A stretch of 54,077 bases of DNA, taken from Nemertoderma westbladi. Taxonomy: Eukaryota; Xenacoelomorpha; Nemertodermatida; Nemertodermatidae. A model generated the notes under the pieces. The model saw nothing but the letters and a program-made list of their open reading frames with translations, searched no databases and had not been told where the DNA came from. The translations under genes were made by a program, and so were the position numbers. This document shows positions 41,179 to 54,077 of the stretch, piece after piece; positions within the stretch are counted from its first letter, which is position 1; each line of letters begins with the position of its first letter. The stretch lies in assembly GCA_032718475.1 (NCBI GenBank), contig JAUCBJ010002909.1:1-54077 (forward strand), given 5' to 3'.

Positions 41179-44100
41179 TAACTTAGGAATACTCTCACTA
41201 ACTTAGAACCTAGGAATACTCTCACTAACTTAGAACCTAGGAATACTCTCACTAACTTAGAACCTAGGAAAACTCTCACTAACTTAGAACCTAGGAATAC
41301 TCTCACTAACTTAGAACCTAGGAAAACTCTCACTAACTTAGAACCTAGGAATACTCTCACTAACTTAGAACCTAGGAATACTCTCACTAACTTAGAACCT
41401 AGGAATACTCTCACTAACTTAGAACCTAGGAAAACTCTCACTAACTTAGAACCTAGGAATACTCTCACTAACTTAGAACCTAGGAATACTCTCACTAACT
41501 TAGAACCTAGGAATACACTCACTAACTTAGAACCTAGGAAAGCTCTCACTAACTTAGAACCTAGGAAAACTCTCACTAACTTAGAACCTAGGAATACTCT
41601 CACTAACTTAGAACCTAGGAATACTCTCACTAACTTAGAAACTAGGAATACTCTCACTAACTTAGAACCTAGGAAAACTCTCACTAACTTAGAACCTAGG
41701 AATACTCTCACTAACTTAGAACCTAGGAATACTCTCACTAACTTAGAACCTAGCAATACTCTCACTAACTTAGAACCTAGGAAAACTCTCACTAACTTAG
41801 AACCTAGGAATACTCTCACGAACTTAGATCCTAGGAATACTCTCACGAACTTAGAACCTAGGAATACTCTCACTAACTTAGAACCTAGGAATACTCTCAC
41901 TAACTTAGAACCTAGGAAAACTCTCACTAACTTAGAACCTAGGAATACTCTCACTACCTTAGAACCTAGGAATACTCTCACGAACTTAGAACCTAGGAAT
42001 ACACTCACTACCTTAGAACCTAGGAATACTCTCACTAACTTAGAACCTAGGAATACTCTCACGGACTTAGAACCTAGGAATACTCTCACTAACTTAGAAC
42101 CTAGGAATACTCTCACTAACTTAGAACCTAGGAATACTCTCACTAACTTAGAACCTAGGAATACTCTCACTAACTTAGAACCTAGGAAAACTCTCACTAA
42201 CTTAGAACCTAGGAATACTCTCACTAACTTAGAACCTAGGAATACTCTCACTAACTTAGAACCTAGGAATACTCTCACTAACTTAGAACCTAGGAATACT
42301 CTCACTAACTTAGAACCTAGGAAAACTCTCACTAACTTAGAACCTAGGAATACTCTCACTAACTTAGGAATACTCTCACTAACTTAGAACCTAGGAATAC
42401 TCTCACTAACTTAGAACCTAGGAATACTCTCACTAACTTAGAACCTAGGAATACTCTCACTAACTTAGAACCTAGGAATACTCTCACTAACTTAGAACCT
42501 AGGAAAACTCTCACTAACTTAGAACCTAGGAATACTCTCACTAACTTAGAACCTAGGAATACTCTCACTAACTTAGAACCTAGGAAAACTCTCACTAACT
42601 TAGAACCTAGGAATACTCTCACTAACTTAGGAATACTCTCACTAACTTAGAACCTAGGAATACTCTCACTAACTTAGAACCTAGGAATACTCTCACTAAC
42701 TTAGAACCTAGGAAAACTCTCACTAACTTAGAACCTAGGAATACTCTCACTAACTTAGAACCTAGGAATACTCTCACTAACTTAGAACCTAGGAATACTC
42801 TCACTAACTTAGAACCTAGGAAAGCTCTCACTAACTTAGAACCTAGGAAAACTCTCACTAACTTAGAACCTAGGAATACTCTCACTAACTTAGAACCTAG
42901 GAATACTCTCACTAACTTAGAACCTAGGAATACTCTCACTAACTTAGAACCTAGGAAAACTCTCACTAACTTAGAACCTAGGAATACTCTCACTAACTTA
43001 GAACCTAGGAATACTCTCACTAACTTAGAACCTAGCAATACTCTCACTAACTTAGAACCTAGGAAAACTCTCACTAACTTAGAACCTAGGAATACTCTCA
43101 CGAACTTAGAACCTAGGAATACTCTCACGAACTTAGAACCTAGGAATACTCTCACTAACTTAGAACCTAGGAATACTCTCACTAACTTAGAACCTAGGAA
43201 AACTCTCACTAACTTAGAACCTAGGAATACTCTCACTAACTTAGAACCTAGGAATACTCTCACGAACTTAGAACCTAGGAATACTCTCACTACCTTAGAA
43301 CCTAGGAATACTCTCACTAACTTAGAACCTAGGAATACTCTCACGAACTTAGAACCTAGGAATACTCTCACTAACTTAGAACCTAGGAATACTCTCACTA
43401 ACTTAGAACCTAGGAATACTCTCACTAACTTAGAACCTAGGAATACTCTCACTAACTTAGAACCTAGGAAAACTCTCACTAACTTAGAACCTAGGAATAC
43501 TCTCACTAACTTAGAACCTAGGAATACTCTCACTAACTTAGAACCTAGGAATACTCTCACTAACTTAGAACCTAGGAATACTCTCACTAACTTAGAACCT
43601 AGGAATACTCTCACGAACTTAGAACCTAGGAATACTCTCACTAACTTAGAACCTAGGAATACTCTCACTAACTTAGAACCTAGGAAAACTCTCACTAACT
43701 TAGAACCTAGGAATACTCTCACTACCTTAGAACCTAGGAATACTCTCACGAACTTAGAACCTAGGAATACACTCACTACCTTAGAACCTAGGAATACTCT
43801 CACTAACTTAGAACCTAGGAATACTCTCACGGACTTAGAACCTAGGAATACTCTCACTAACTTAGAACCTAGGAATACTCTCACTAACTTAGAACCTAGG
43901 AATACTCTCACTAACTTAGAACCTAGGAATACTCTCACTAACTTAGAACCTAGGAAAACTCTCACTAACTTAGAACCTAGGAATACTCTCACTAACTTAG
44001 AACCTAGGAATACTCTCACTAACTTAGAACCTAGGAATACTCTCACTAACTTAGAACCTAGGAATACTCTCACTAACTTAGAACCTAGGAATATTCTCAC

Positions 44101-44363
44101 TAACTTAGAACCTAGGAATACTCTCACTAACTTAGAACCTAGGAATACTCTCACTAACTTAGAACCTAGCGAAAACTCTCACTAACTTAGAACCTAGGAA
44201 TACTCTCACTAACTTAGAACCTAGGAATACTCTCACTAACTTAGAACCTAGGAATACTCTCACTAACTTAGAACCTAGGAAAACTCTCACTAACTTAGAA
44301 CCTAGGAATACTCTCACTAACTTAGAACCTAGGAATACTCTCACTAACTTAGAACCTAGGAAT

Positions 44364-44510
44364 ACTCTACTAACTTAGAACCTAGGAATACTCTCACTAA
44401 CTTAGAACCTAGGAATACTCTCACGAACTTAGAACCTAGGAATACTCTCACGGACTTAGAACCTAGGAATACTCTCACTAACTTAGAACCTAGGAATACT
44501 CTCTAACTTA
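44364..44510. repeat. Paired-indel cassette, copy 1 of 5 within the array
   Basis: A 26-bp unit (ACTCTACTAAC, one base lost) and, about five units later, a 25-bp unit (ACTCTCTAAC, two bases lost). Further copies lie at about 45335-45475, 47738-47878, 48710-48848 and 53620-53759. Together the two losses total three bases. Confidence 0.9.
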
Positions 44511-47500
44511 GAACCTAGGAATACTCTCACTAACTTAAAACCTAGGAATACTCTCACTAACTTAGAACCTAGAAATACTCTCACTAACTTAGAACCCAGG
44601 AATACTCTCACTAACTTAGAACCTAGGAATACTCTCACTAACTTAGAACCTAGGAAAACGCTCACTAACTTAGAACCTAGGAATACTCTCACTACCTTAG
44701 AACCTAGGAATACTCTCACGAACTTAGAACCTAGGAATACACTCACCACCTTAGAACCTAGGAATACTCTCACTAACTTAGAACCTAGGAATACTCTCAC
44801 GGACTTAGAATCTAGGAATACTCTCACTAACTTAGAACCTAGGAATACTCTCACTAACTTAGAACCTAGGAATACTCTCACTAACTTAGAACCTAGGAAT
44901 ACTCTCACTAACTTAGAACCTAGGAAAACTCTCACTAACTTAGAACCTAGGAATACTCTCACTAACTTAGAACCTAGGAATACTCTCACTAACTTAGAAC
45001 CTAGGAATACTCTCACTAACTTAGAACCTAGGAATACTCTCACTAACTTAGAACCTAGGAATATTCTCACTAACTTAGAACCTAGGAATACTCTCACTAA
45101 CTTAGAACCTAGGAATACTCTCACTAACTTAGAACCTAGGAAAACTCTCACTAACTTAGAACCTAGGAATACTCTCACTAACTTAGAACCTAGGAATACT
45201 CTCACTAACTTAGAACCTAGGAATACTCTCACTAACTTAGAACCTAGGAAAACTCTCACTAACTTAGAACCTAGGAATACTCTCACTAACTTAGAACCTA
45301 GGAATACTCTCACTAACTTAGAACCTAGGAATACTCTACTAACTTAGAACCTAGGAATACTCTCACTAACTTAGAACCTAGGAATACTCTCACGAACTTA
45401 GAACCTAGGAATACACTCACGGACTTAGAACCTAGGAATACTCTCACTAACTTAGAACCTAGGAATACTCTCTAACTTAGAACCTAGGAATACTCTCACG
45501 GACTTAGAACCTAGGAATACTCTCACTAACTTAGAACCTAGGAATACTCTCACGAACTTAGAACCTAAGAATACTCTCACGGACTTAGAACCTAGGAATA
45601 CTCTCACTAACTTAGAACCTAGGAATACTCTCACGAACTTAGAACCTAGGAATACTCTCACTACCTTAGAACCGACCTAGGAACACACTCACCAACTTAG
45701 AACCTAGGAATACTCTCACTAACTTAGAACCTAGGAATACTCTCACTAACTTAGAACCTAGGAATACTCTCACGAACTTAGAACCTAGGAATACTCTCAC
45801 TACCTTAGAACCTAGGAATACACTCACCAACTTAGAACCTAGGAATACTCTCACGGACTTAGAACCTAGGAACACTCTCACTAACTTAGAACCTAGGAAA
45901 ACTCTCACTAACTTAGAACCTAGGAATACTCTCACTAACTTAGAACCTAGGAATACACTCACCAACTTAGAACCTAGGAATACTCTCACGGATTTAGAAC
46001 CTAGGAATACTCTCACTAACTTAGAACCTAGGAATACTCTCACTAACTTAGAACCTAGGAATACTCTCACTAACTTAGAACCTAGGAAAACTCTCACTAA
46101 CTTAGAACCTAGGAATACTCTCACTAACTTAGAACCTAGGAATACTCTCACTAACTTAGAACCTAGGAATACTCTCACTAACTTAGAACCTAGGAATACT
46201 CTCACTAACTTAGAACCTAGGAAAACTCTCACTAACTTAGAACCTAGGAATACTCTCACTAACTTAGAACCTAGGAATACTCTCACGAACTTAGAACCTA
46301 GGAATACTCTCACGGACTTAGAACCTAGGAATACTCTCACTAACTTAGAACCTAGGAATACTCTCACTAACTTAGAACCTAGGAATACTCTCACTAACTT
46401 AGAACCTAGGAAAACTCTCACTAACTTAGAACCTAGGAATACTCTCACTAACTTAGAACCTAGGAAAACTCTCACTAACTTAGAACCTAGGAATACTCTC
46501 ACTAACTTAGAACCTAGGAATACTCTCACTAACTTAGAACCTAGGAATACTCTCACTAACTTAGAACCTAGGAAAACTCTCACTAACTTAGAACCTAGGA
46601 ATACTCTCACTAACTTAGAACCTAGGAATACTCTCACTAACTTAGAACCTAGGAATACACTCACTAACTTAGAACCTAGGAAAGCTCTCACTAACTTAGA
46701 ACCTAGGAAAACTCTCACTAACTTAGAACCTAGGAATACTCTCACTAACTTAGAACCTAGGAATACTCTCACTAACTTAGAACCTAGGAATACTCTCACT
46801 AACTTAGAACCTAGGAAAACTCTCACTAACTTAGAACCTAGGAATACTCTCACTAACTTAGAACCTAGGAATACTCTCACTAACTTAGAACCTAGCAATA
46901 CTCTCACTAACTTAGAACCTAGGAAAACTCTCACTAACTTAGAACCTAGGAATACTCTCACGAACTTAGATCCTAGGAATACTCTCACGAACTTAGAACC
47001 TAGGAATACTCTCACTAACTTAGAACCTAGGAATACTCTCACTAACTTAGAACCTAGGAAAACTCTCACTAACTTAGAACCTAGGAATACTCTCACTACC
47101 TTAGAACCTAGGAATACTCTCACGAACTTAGAACCTAGGAATACACTCACTACCTTAGAACCTAGGAATACTCTCACTAACTTAGAACCTAGGAATACTC
47201 TCACGGACTTAGAACCTAGGAATACTCTCACTAACTTAGAACCTAGGAATACTCTCACTAACTTAGAACCTAGGAATACTCTCACTAACTTAGAACCTAG
47301 GAATACTCTCACTAACTTAGAACCTAGGAAAACTCTCACTAACTTAGAACCTAGGAATACTCTCACTAACTTAGAACCTAGGAATACTCTCACTAACTTA
47401 GAACCTAGGAATACTCTCACTAACTTAGAACCTAGGAATACTCTCACTAACTTAGAACCTAGGAATATTCTCACTAACTTAGAACCTAGGAATACTCTCA

Positions 47501-48824
47501 CTAACTTAGAACCTAGGAATACTCTCACTAACTTAGAACCTGCGAAAACTCTCACTAACTTAGAACCTAGGAATACTCTCACTAACTTAGAACCTAGGAA
47601 TACTCTCACTAACTTAGAACCTAGGAATACTCTCACTAACTTAGAACCTAGGAAAACTCTCACTAACTTAGAACCTAGGAATACTCTCACTAACTTAGAA
47701 CCTAGGAATACTCTCACTAACTTAGAACCTAGGAATACTCTACTAACTTAGAACCTAGGAATACTCTCACTAACTTAGAACCTAGGAATACTCTCACGAA
47801 CTTAGAACCTAGGAATACTCTCACGGACTTAGAACCTAGGAATACTCTCACTAACTTAGAACCTAGGAATACTCTCTAACTTAGAACATAGGAATACTCT
47901 CACTAACTTAAAACCTAGGAATACTCTCACTAACTTAGAACCTAGAAATACTCTCACTAACTTAGAACCCAGGAATACTCTCACTAACTTAGAACCTAGG
48001 AATACTCTCACTAACTTAGAACCTAGGAAAACTCTCACTAACTTAGAACCTAGGAATACTCTCACTACCTTAGAACCTAGGAATACTCTCACGAACTTAG
48101 AACCTGGGAATACACTCACCACCTTAGAACCTAGGAATACTCTCACTAACTTAGAACCTAGGAATACTCTCACGGACTTAGAATCTAGGAATACTCTCAC
48201 TAACTTAGAACCTAGGAATGCTCTCACTAACTTAGAACCTAGGAATACTCTCACTAACTTAGAACCTAGGAATACTCTCACTAACTTAGAACCTAGGAAA
48301 ACTCTCACTAACTTAGAACCTAGGAATACTCTCACTAACTTAGAACCTAGGAATACTCTCACTAACTTAGAACCTAGGAATACTCTCACTAACTTAGAAC
48401 CTAGGAATACTCTCACTAACTTAGAACCTAGGAATATTCTCACTAACTTAGAACCTAGGAATACTCTCACTAACTTAGAACCTAGGAATACTCTCACTAA
48501 CTTAGAACCTAGGAAAACTCTCACTAACTTAGAACCTAGGAATACTCTCACTAACTTAGAACCTAGGAATACTCTCACTAACTTAGAACCTAGGAATACT
48601 CTCACTAACTTAGAACCTAGGAAAACTCTCACTAACTTAGAACCTAGGAATACTCTCACTAACTTAGAACCTAGGAATACTCTCACTAACTTAGAACCTA
48701 GGAATACTCTACTAACTTAGAACCTAGGAATACTCTCACTAACTTAGAACCTAGGAATACTCTCACGAACTTAGAACCTAGGAATACTCTCACGGACTTA
48801 GAACCTAGGAATACTCTCACTAAC

Positions 48825-51800
48825 TTAGAACCTAGGAATACTCTCTAACTTAGAACCTAGGAATACTCTCACTAACTTAAAACCTAGGAATACTCTCACT
48901 AACTTAGAACCTAGGAATACTCTCACTAACTTAGAACCTAGGAATACTCTCACTAACTTAGAACCTAGGAATACTCTCACTAACTTGGAACCTAGGAATA
49001 CTCTCACTAACTTAGAACCTAGGAATACTCTCACGAACTTAGAACCGAGGAATACTCTCACTAACTTAGAACCTAGGAATACTCTCACGGACTTAGAACC
49101 TAGGAATACTCTCACTAACTTAGAACCTAGGAATACTCTCACGAACTTAGAACCTAGGAATACTCTCACTAACTTAGAACCTAGGAATACACTCACCAAC
49201 TTAGAACCTAGGAATACTCTCACTACCTTAGAACCTAGGAATACTCTCACTAACTTAGAACCTAGGAATACTCTCACTAACTTAGAACCTAGGAATACTC
49301 TCACGAACTTAGAACCTAGGAATACTCTCACGAAATTAGAACCTAGGAATACTCTCACTAACTTAGAACCTAGGAATACTCTCACGAAATTAGAACCTAG
49401 GAATACTCTCACTAACTTAGAACCTAGGAATACTCTCACGGACTTAGAACCTAGGAATACTCTCACTACCTTAGAACCTAGGAATACTCTCACTAACTTA
49501 GAACCTAGGAATACTCTCACGAAATTAGAACCTAGGAATACACTCACAAACTGAGAACCTAGGAATACTCTCACTACCTTAGAACCTAGGAATACTCTCA
49601 CTAACTTAGAACCTAGGAATACTCTCACTAACTTAGAACCTAGGAATACTCTCACGAACTTGGAACCTAGGAATACTTTCACTACCTTAGAACCTAGGAA
49701 TACTCTCACTAACTTAGAACCTAGGAATACTCTCACGAAATTAGAACCTAGGAATACTCTCACTACCTTAGAACCTAGGAATACTCTCACTAACTTAGAA
49801 CCTAGGAATACTCTCACGAAATTAGAACCTAGGAATACTCTCACTAACTTAGAACCTAGGAATACTCTCACTAACTTAGAACCTAGGAATACTCTCACTA
49901 ACTTAGAACCTAGGAATACTCTCACTAACTTAGAACCTAGGAATACACTCACAAACTGAGAACCTAGGAATACTCTCACTACCTTAGAACCTAGGAATAC
50001 TCTCACTAACTTAGAACCAAGGAATACACTCACTACCTTAGAACCTAGGAATACTCTCACTAACTTAGAACCTAGGAATACTCTCACTAACTTAGAACCT
50101 AGGAATACACTCACAAACTGAGAACCTAGGAATACTCTCACTACCTTAGAACCTAGGAATACTCTCACTAACTTAGAACCTAGGAATACTCTCACGAAAT
50201 TAGAACCTAGGAATACTCTCACTAACTTAGAACCTAGGAATACTCTCACGGACTTAGAACCTAGGAATACTCTCATTAACTTAGAACCTAGGAATACTCT
50301 CACTAACTTAGAACCTAGGAATACTCTCACTAACTTAGAACCTAGGAATACTCTCACTAACTTAGAACCTAGGAATACTCTCACGAACTTAGAACCTAGG
50401 AATACTCTCACTAACTTAGAACCTAGGAATACTCTCACTAACTTAGAACCTAGGAATACTCTCACGGACTTAGAACCTAGGAATACTCTCACTAACTTAG
50501 AACCTAGGAATACTCTCACTAACTTAGAACCTAGGAATACTCTCACTAACTTAGAACCTAGGAATACTCTCACGGACTTAGAACCTAGGAATACTCTCAC
50601 TAACTTAGAACCTAGGAATACTCTCACTAACTTAGAACCTAGGAATACTCTCACGGACTTAGAACCTAGGAATACTCTCACTAACTTAGAACCTAGGAAT
50701 ACTCTCACTAACTTAGAACCTAGGAATACTCTCACGGACTTAGAACCTAGGAATACTCTCACTAACTTAGAACCTAGGAATACTCTCACTAACTTAGAAC
50801 CTAGGAATACTCTCACTAACTTAGAACCTAGAAATACTCTCACTAACTTAGAACCTAGGAATACTCTCACGAACTTAGAACCTAGGAATACTCTCACTAA
50901 CTTAGAACCTAGGAATACTCTCACTAACTTAGAACCTAGGAATACTCTCACTAACTTAGAACCTAGGAATACTCTCACGAACTTAGAACCTAGGAATACT
51001 CTCACTAACTTAGAACCTAGGAATACTCTCACTAACTTAGAACCTAGGAATACTCTCACTAACGTAGAACCTAGGAATACTCTCACTAACTTAGAACCTA
51101 GGAATACTCTCACTAACTTAGAACCTAGGAATACTCTCACTAACTTAGAACCTAGGAAAACTCTCACTAACTTAGAACCTAGGAATACTCTCACTAACTT
51201 AGAACCTAGGAATACTCTCACTAACTTAGAACCTAGGAATACTCTCACTACCTTAGAACCTAGGAATACTCTCACTAACTTAGAACCTAGGAATACTCTC
51301 ACGAACTTAGAACCTAGGAATACTCTCACTAACTTAGAACCTAGGAATACTCTCACTAACTTAGAACCTAGGAATACTCTCACTAACTTAGAACCTAGGA
51401 ATACTCTCACGAACTTAGAACCTAGGAATACTCTCACTAACTTAGAACCTAGGAATACTCTCACTAACTTAGAACCTAGGAATACTCTCACTAACGTAGA
51501 ACCTAGGAATACTCTCACTAACTTAGAACCTAGGAATACTCTCACTAACTTAGAACCTAGGAATACTCTCACTAACTTAGAACCTAGGAAAACTCTCACT
51601 AACTTAGAACCTAGGAATACTCTCACTAACTTAGAACCTAGGAATACTCTCACTAACTTAGAACCTAGGAATACTCTCACTAACTTAGAACCTAGGAATA
51701 CTCTCACTAACTTAGAACCTAGGAAAACTCTCACTAACTTAGAACCTAGGAATACTCTCACTAACTTAGAACCTAGGAATACTCTCACGAACTTAGAACC

Positions 51801-53597
51801 TAGGAATACTCTCACGGACTTAGAACCTAGGAATACTCTCACTAACTTAGAACCTAGGAATACTCTCACTAACTTAGAACCTAGGAATACTCTCACTAAC
51901 TTAGAACCTAGGAAAACTCTCACTAACTTAGAACCTAGGAATACTCTCACTAACTTAGAACCTAGGAAAACTCTCACTAACTTAGAACCTAGGAATACTC
52001 TCACTAACTTAGAACCTAGGAATACTCTCACTAACTTAGAACCTAGGAATACTCTCACTAACTTAGAACCTAGGAAAACTCTCACTAACTTAGAACCTAG
52101 GAATACTCTCACTAACTTAGAACCTAGGAATACTCTCACTAACTTAGAACCTAGGAATACTCTCACTAACTTAGAACCTAGGAAAGCTCTCACTAACTTA
52201 GAACCTAGGAAAACTCTCACTAACTTAGAACCTAGGAATACTCTCACTAACTTAGAACCTAGGAATACTCTCACTAACTTAGAACCTAGGAAAGCTCTCA
52301 CTAACTTAGAACCTAGGAAAACTCTCACTAACTTAGAACCTAGGAATACTCTCACTAACTTAGAACCTAGGAATACTCTCACTAACTTAGAACCTAGCAA
52401 TACTCTCACTAACTTAGAACCTAGGAAAACTCTCACTAACTTAGAACCTAGGAATACTCTCACTAACTTAGAACCTAGGAATACTCTCACTAACTTAGAA
52501 CCTAGCAATACTCTCACTAACTTAGAACCTAGGAAAACTCTCACTAACTTAGAACCTAGGAATACTCTCACGAACTTAGATCCTATGAATACTCTCACGA
52601 ACTTAGAACCTAGGAATACTCTCACTAAATTAGAACCTAGGAATACTCTCACTAACTTAGAACCTAGGAATACTCTCACTAACTTAGAACCTAGGAAAAC
52701 TCTCACTAACTTAGAACCTAGGAATACTCTCACTAACTTAGAACCTAGGAATACTCTCACTAACTTAGAACCTAGGAATACTCTCACTAACTTAGAACCT
52801 AGGAATACTCTCACTAACTTAGAACCTAGGAAAACTCTCACTAACTTAGAACCTAGTAATACTCTCACTACCTTAGAACATAGGAATACTCTCACGAACT
52901 TAGAACCTAGGAATACACTCACTACCTTAGAACCTAGGAATACTCTCACTAACTTAGAACCTAGGAATACTCTCACGGACTTAGAACCTAGGAATACTCT
53001 CACTAACTTAGAACCTAGGAATACTCTCACTAACTTAGAACCTAGGAATACTCTCACTAACTTAGAACCTAGGAATACTCTCACGGACTTAGAACCTAGG
53101 AATACTCTCACTAACTTAGAACCTAGGAATACTCTCACTAACTTAGAACCTAGGAATACTCTCACTAACTTAGAACCTAGGAATACTCTCACTAACGTAG
53201 AACCTAGGAAAACTCTCACTAACTTAGAACCTAGGAATACTCTCACTAACTTAGAACCTAGGAATACTCTCACTAACTTAGAACCTAGGAATACTCTCAC
53301 TAACTTAGAACCTAGGAATACTCTCACTAACTTAGAACCTAGGAATATTCTCACTAACTTAGAACCTAGGAATACTCTCACTAACTTAGAACCTAGGAAT
53401 ACTCTCACTAACTTAGAACCTACGAAAACTCTCACTAACTTAGAACCTAGGAATACTCTCACTAACTTAGAACCTAGGAATACTCTCACTAACTTAGAAC
53501 CTAGGAATACTCTCACTAACTTAGAACCTAGGAAAACTCTCACTAACTTAGCACCTAGGAATACTCTCACTAACTTAGAACCTAGGAATACTCTCAC
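48825..53597 (-). other. Longest open frame in the array (1590 codons)
   Basis: Minus-strand nine-residue units throughout, bounded on both sides by the paired-indel cassettes. It ends ...GSKLESIPRF and a stop created by the frame change. There is no ATG at the 5' limit. A consequence of the 27-bp period; coding is not supported by any start, splice or flank signal. Confidence 0.15.
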
Positions 53598-54022
53598 TAA
53601 CTTAGAACCTAGGAATACTCTACTAACTTAGAACCTAGGAATACTCTCACTAACTTAGAACCTAGGAATACTCTCACGAACTTAGAACCTAGGAATACTC
53701 TCACGGACTTAGAACCTAGGAATACTCTCACTAACTTAGAACCTAGGAATACTCTCTAACTTAGAACCTAGGAATACTCTCACTAACTTAGAACCCAGGA
53801 ATACTCTCACTAACTTAGAACCTAGAAATACTCTCACTAACTTAGAACCCAGGAATACTCTCACTAACTTAGAACCTAGGAATACTCTCACTAACTTAGA
53901 ACCTAGGAAAACTCTCACTAACTTAGAACCTAGGAATACTCTCACTACCTTAGAACCTAGGAATACTCTCACGAACTTAGAACCTAGGAATACACTCACT
54001 ACCTTAGAACCTAGGAATACTC

Positions 54023-54077
54023 TCTGTTCGCGCTTTCAGACCTTTGGCAGTTTAACCCACCAAATTAAGATGTCTTC
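54023..54077 (+). repeat. Right flank of the array, shared with 13755-13808
   Basis: The array stops inside a unit (ACTCT) and continues as GTTCGCGCTTTCAGACCTTT, then GCAGTTTAACCCACC. This matches the interior of the 3.8-kb TA-flanked element in the same orientation. Confidence 0.75.

Larger units (their letters stand above)
37818..54022. repeat. 16.2-kb satellite array of a 27-bp unit, about 600 copies
   Basis: Plus-strand unit: ACTCTCACTAACTTAGAAC followed by CTAGGAAT (27 bp), containing the palindrome CCTAGG. Variation is concentrated at a few positions: TAACTTA becomes GAACTTA, TACCTTA, GGACTTA or GAAATTA; AATACTCTC becomes AAAACTCTC or AATACACTC; and an ACAAACTGAG unit recurs. Unit length is almost invariant. 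Exceptions are three 20-bp units (near 41185, 42366, 42629), a +1 at 44170, a +4 at 45672 and five paired -1/-2 cassettes. Variant order repeats in blocks, showing higher-order amplification. One frame per strand is open: VFLGSKLVR (minus) and NTLTNLEPR (plus). Function unknown; it may be structural satellite DNA. Confidence 0.97.

Noticed and set aside
37818-54022. CRISPR array
   Set aside because: Units are contiguous with no unique spacers, and the genome is clearly eukaryotic.

Overview
This is a eukaryotic, almost certainly metazoan, nuclear window. It is AT-rich, with long non-coding stretches, tRNA-derived SINEs, non-LTR retrotransposon remnants, small inverted-repeat elements and large tandem arrays. 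The two intact host-type genes are animal families, and the short palindromes TACCGGTA and TAGGCCTA recur in the intergenic DNA. A marine invertebrate, perhaps a deuterostome, is my inference; the sequence alone does not fix the taxon.

Layout. 0-9 kb: mostly gene-poor DNA with small repeats, two candidate minus-strand exons (7.7-7.3 and 5.7-5.3 kb), a plus-strand four-cysteine open fragment (4.7-5.1 kb) and a 414-bp inverted-repeat element with a 5-bp target duplication (8.1-8.5 kb). 9.5-11.1 kb: a broken reverse-transcriptase-type retroelement with a 30-bp proline-rich minisatellite. 11.8-17.2 kb: a decayed FLYWCH-type zinc-finger ORF split by a 3.8-kb TA-flanked inverted-repeat element and then by a LINE 3' fragment. 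17.3-20.6 kb: SINE and LINE fragments (one LINE piece nested in a SINE with an 11-bp target duplication), an OTU-like remnant and two perfect hairpins. 21.8-23.9 kb: an intronless-looking D-glutamate cyclase-like gene (DUF1445 plus DUF4392). 24.8-27.1 kb: degenerate tandem repeats and a SINE. 27.1-30.3 kb: a nearly full LINE (endonuclease plus reverse transcriptase) on the minus strand with one frameshift and a (TAG)n tail. 31.2-31.6 kb: a 23-bp minisatellite. 32.3-34.6 kb: a 2-kb inverted pair, further repeats and a second copy of the SINE family. 34.7-36.3 kb: an intact single-exon SLC22-type transporter on the minus strand. 37.8-54.0 kb: a 16.2-kb array of about 600 copies of a 27-bp unit.

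The array is the most unusual object. Its unit is nine codons long and is open in one frame on each strand (VFLGSKLVR on minus, NTLTNLEPR on plus). Unit length is held almost perfectly: apart from a few identifiable indels, distances between distant marker units are exact multiples of 27. The indels recur as duplicated cassettes, so the array has a readable amplification history. The DNA just past its right end resembles a segment inside the 3.8-kb TA-flanked element, which hints that the array may sit in, or next to, another copy of that element.

No operon-like cooperation is visible. The two intact genes (a D-amino-acid/mitochondrial metabolism enzyme and a membrane solute carrier) are independent neighbours in a repeat-dominated region.
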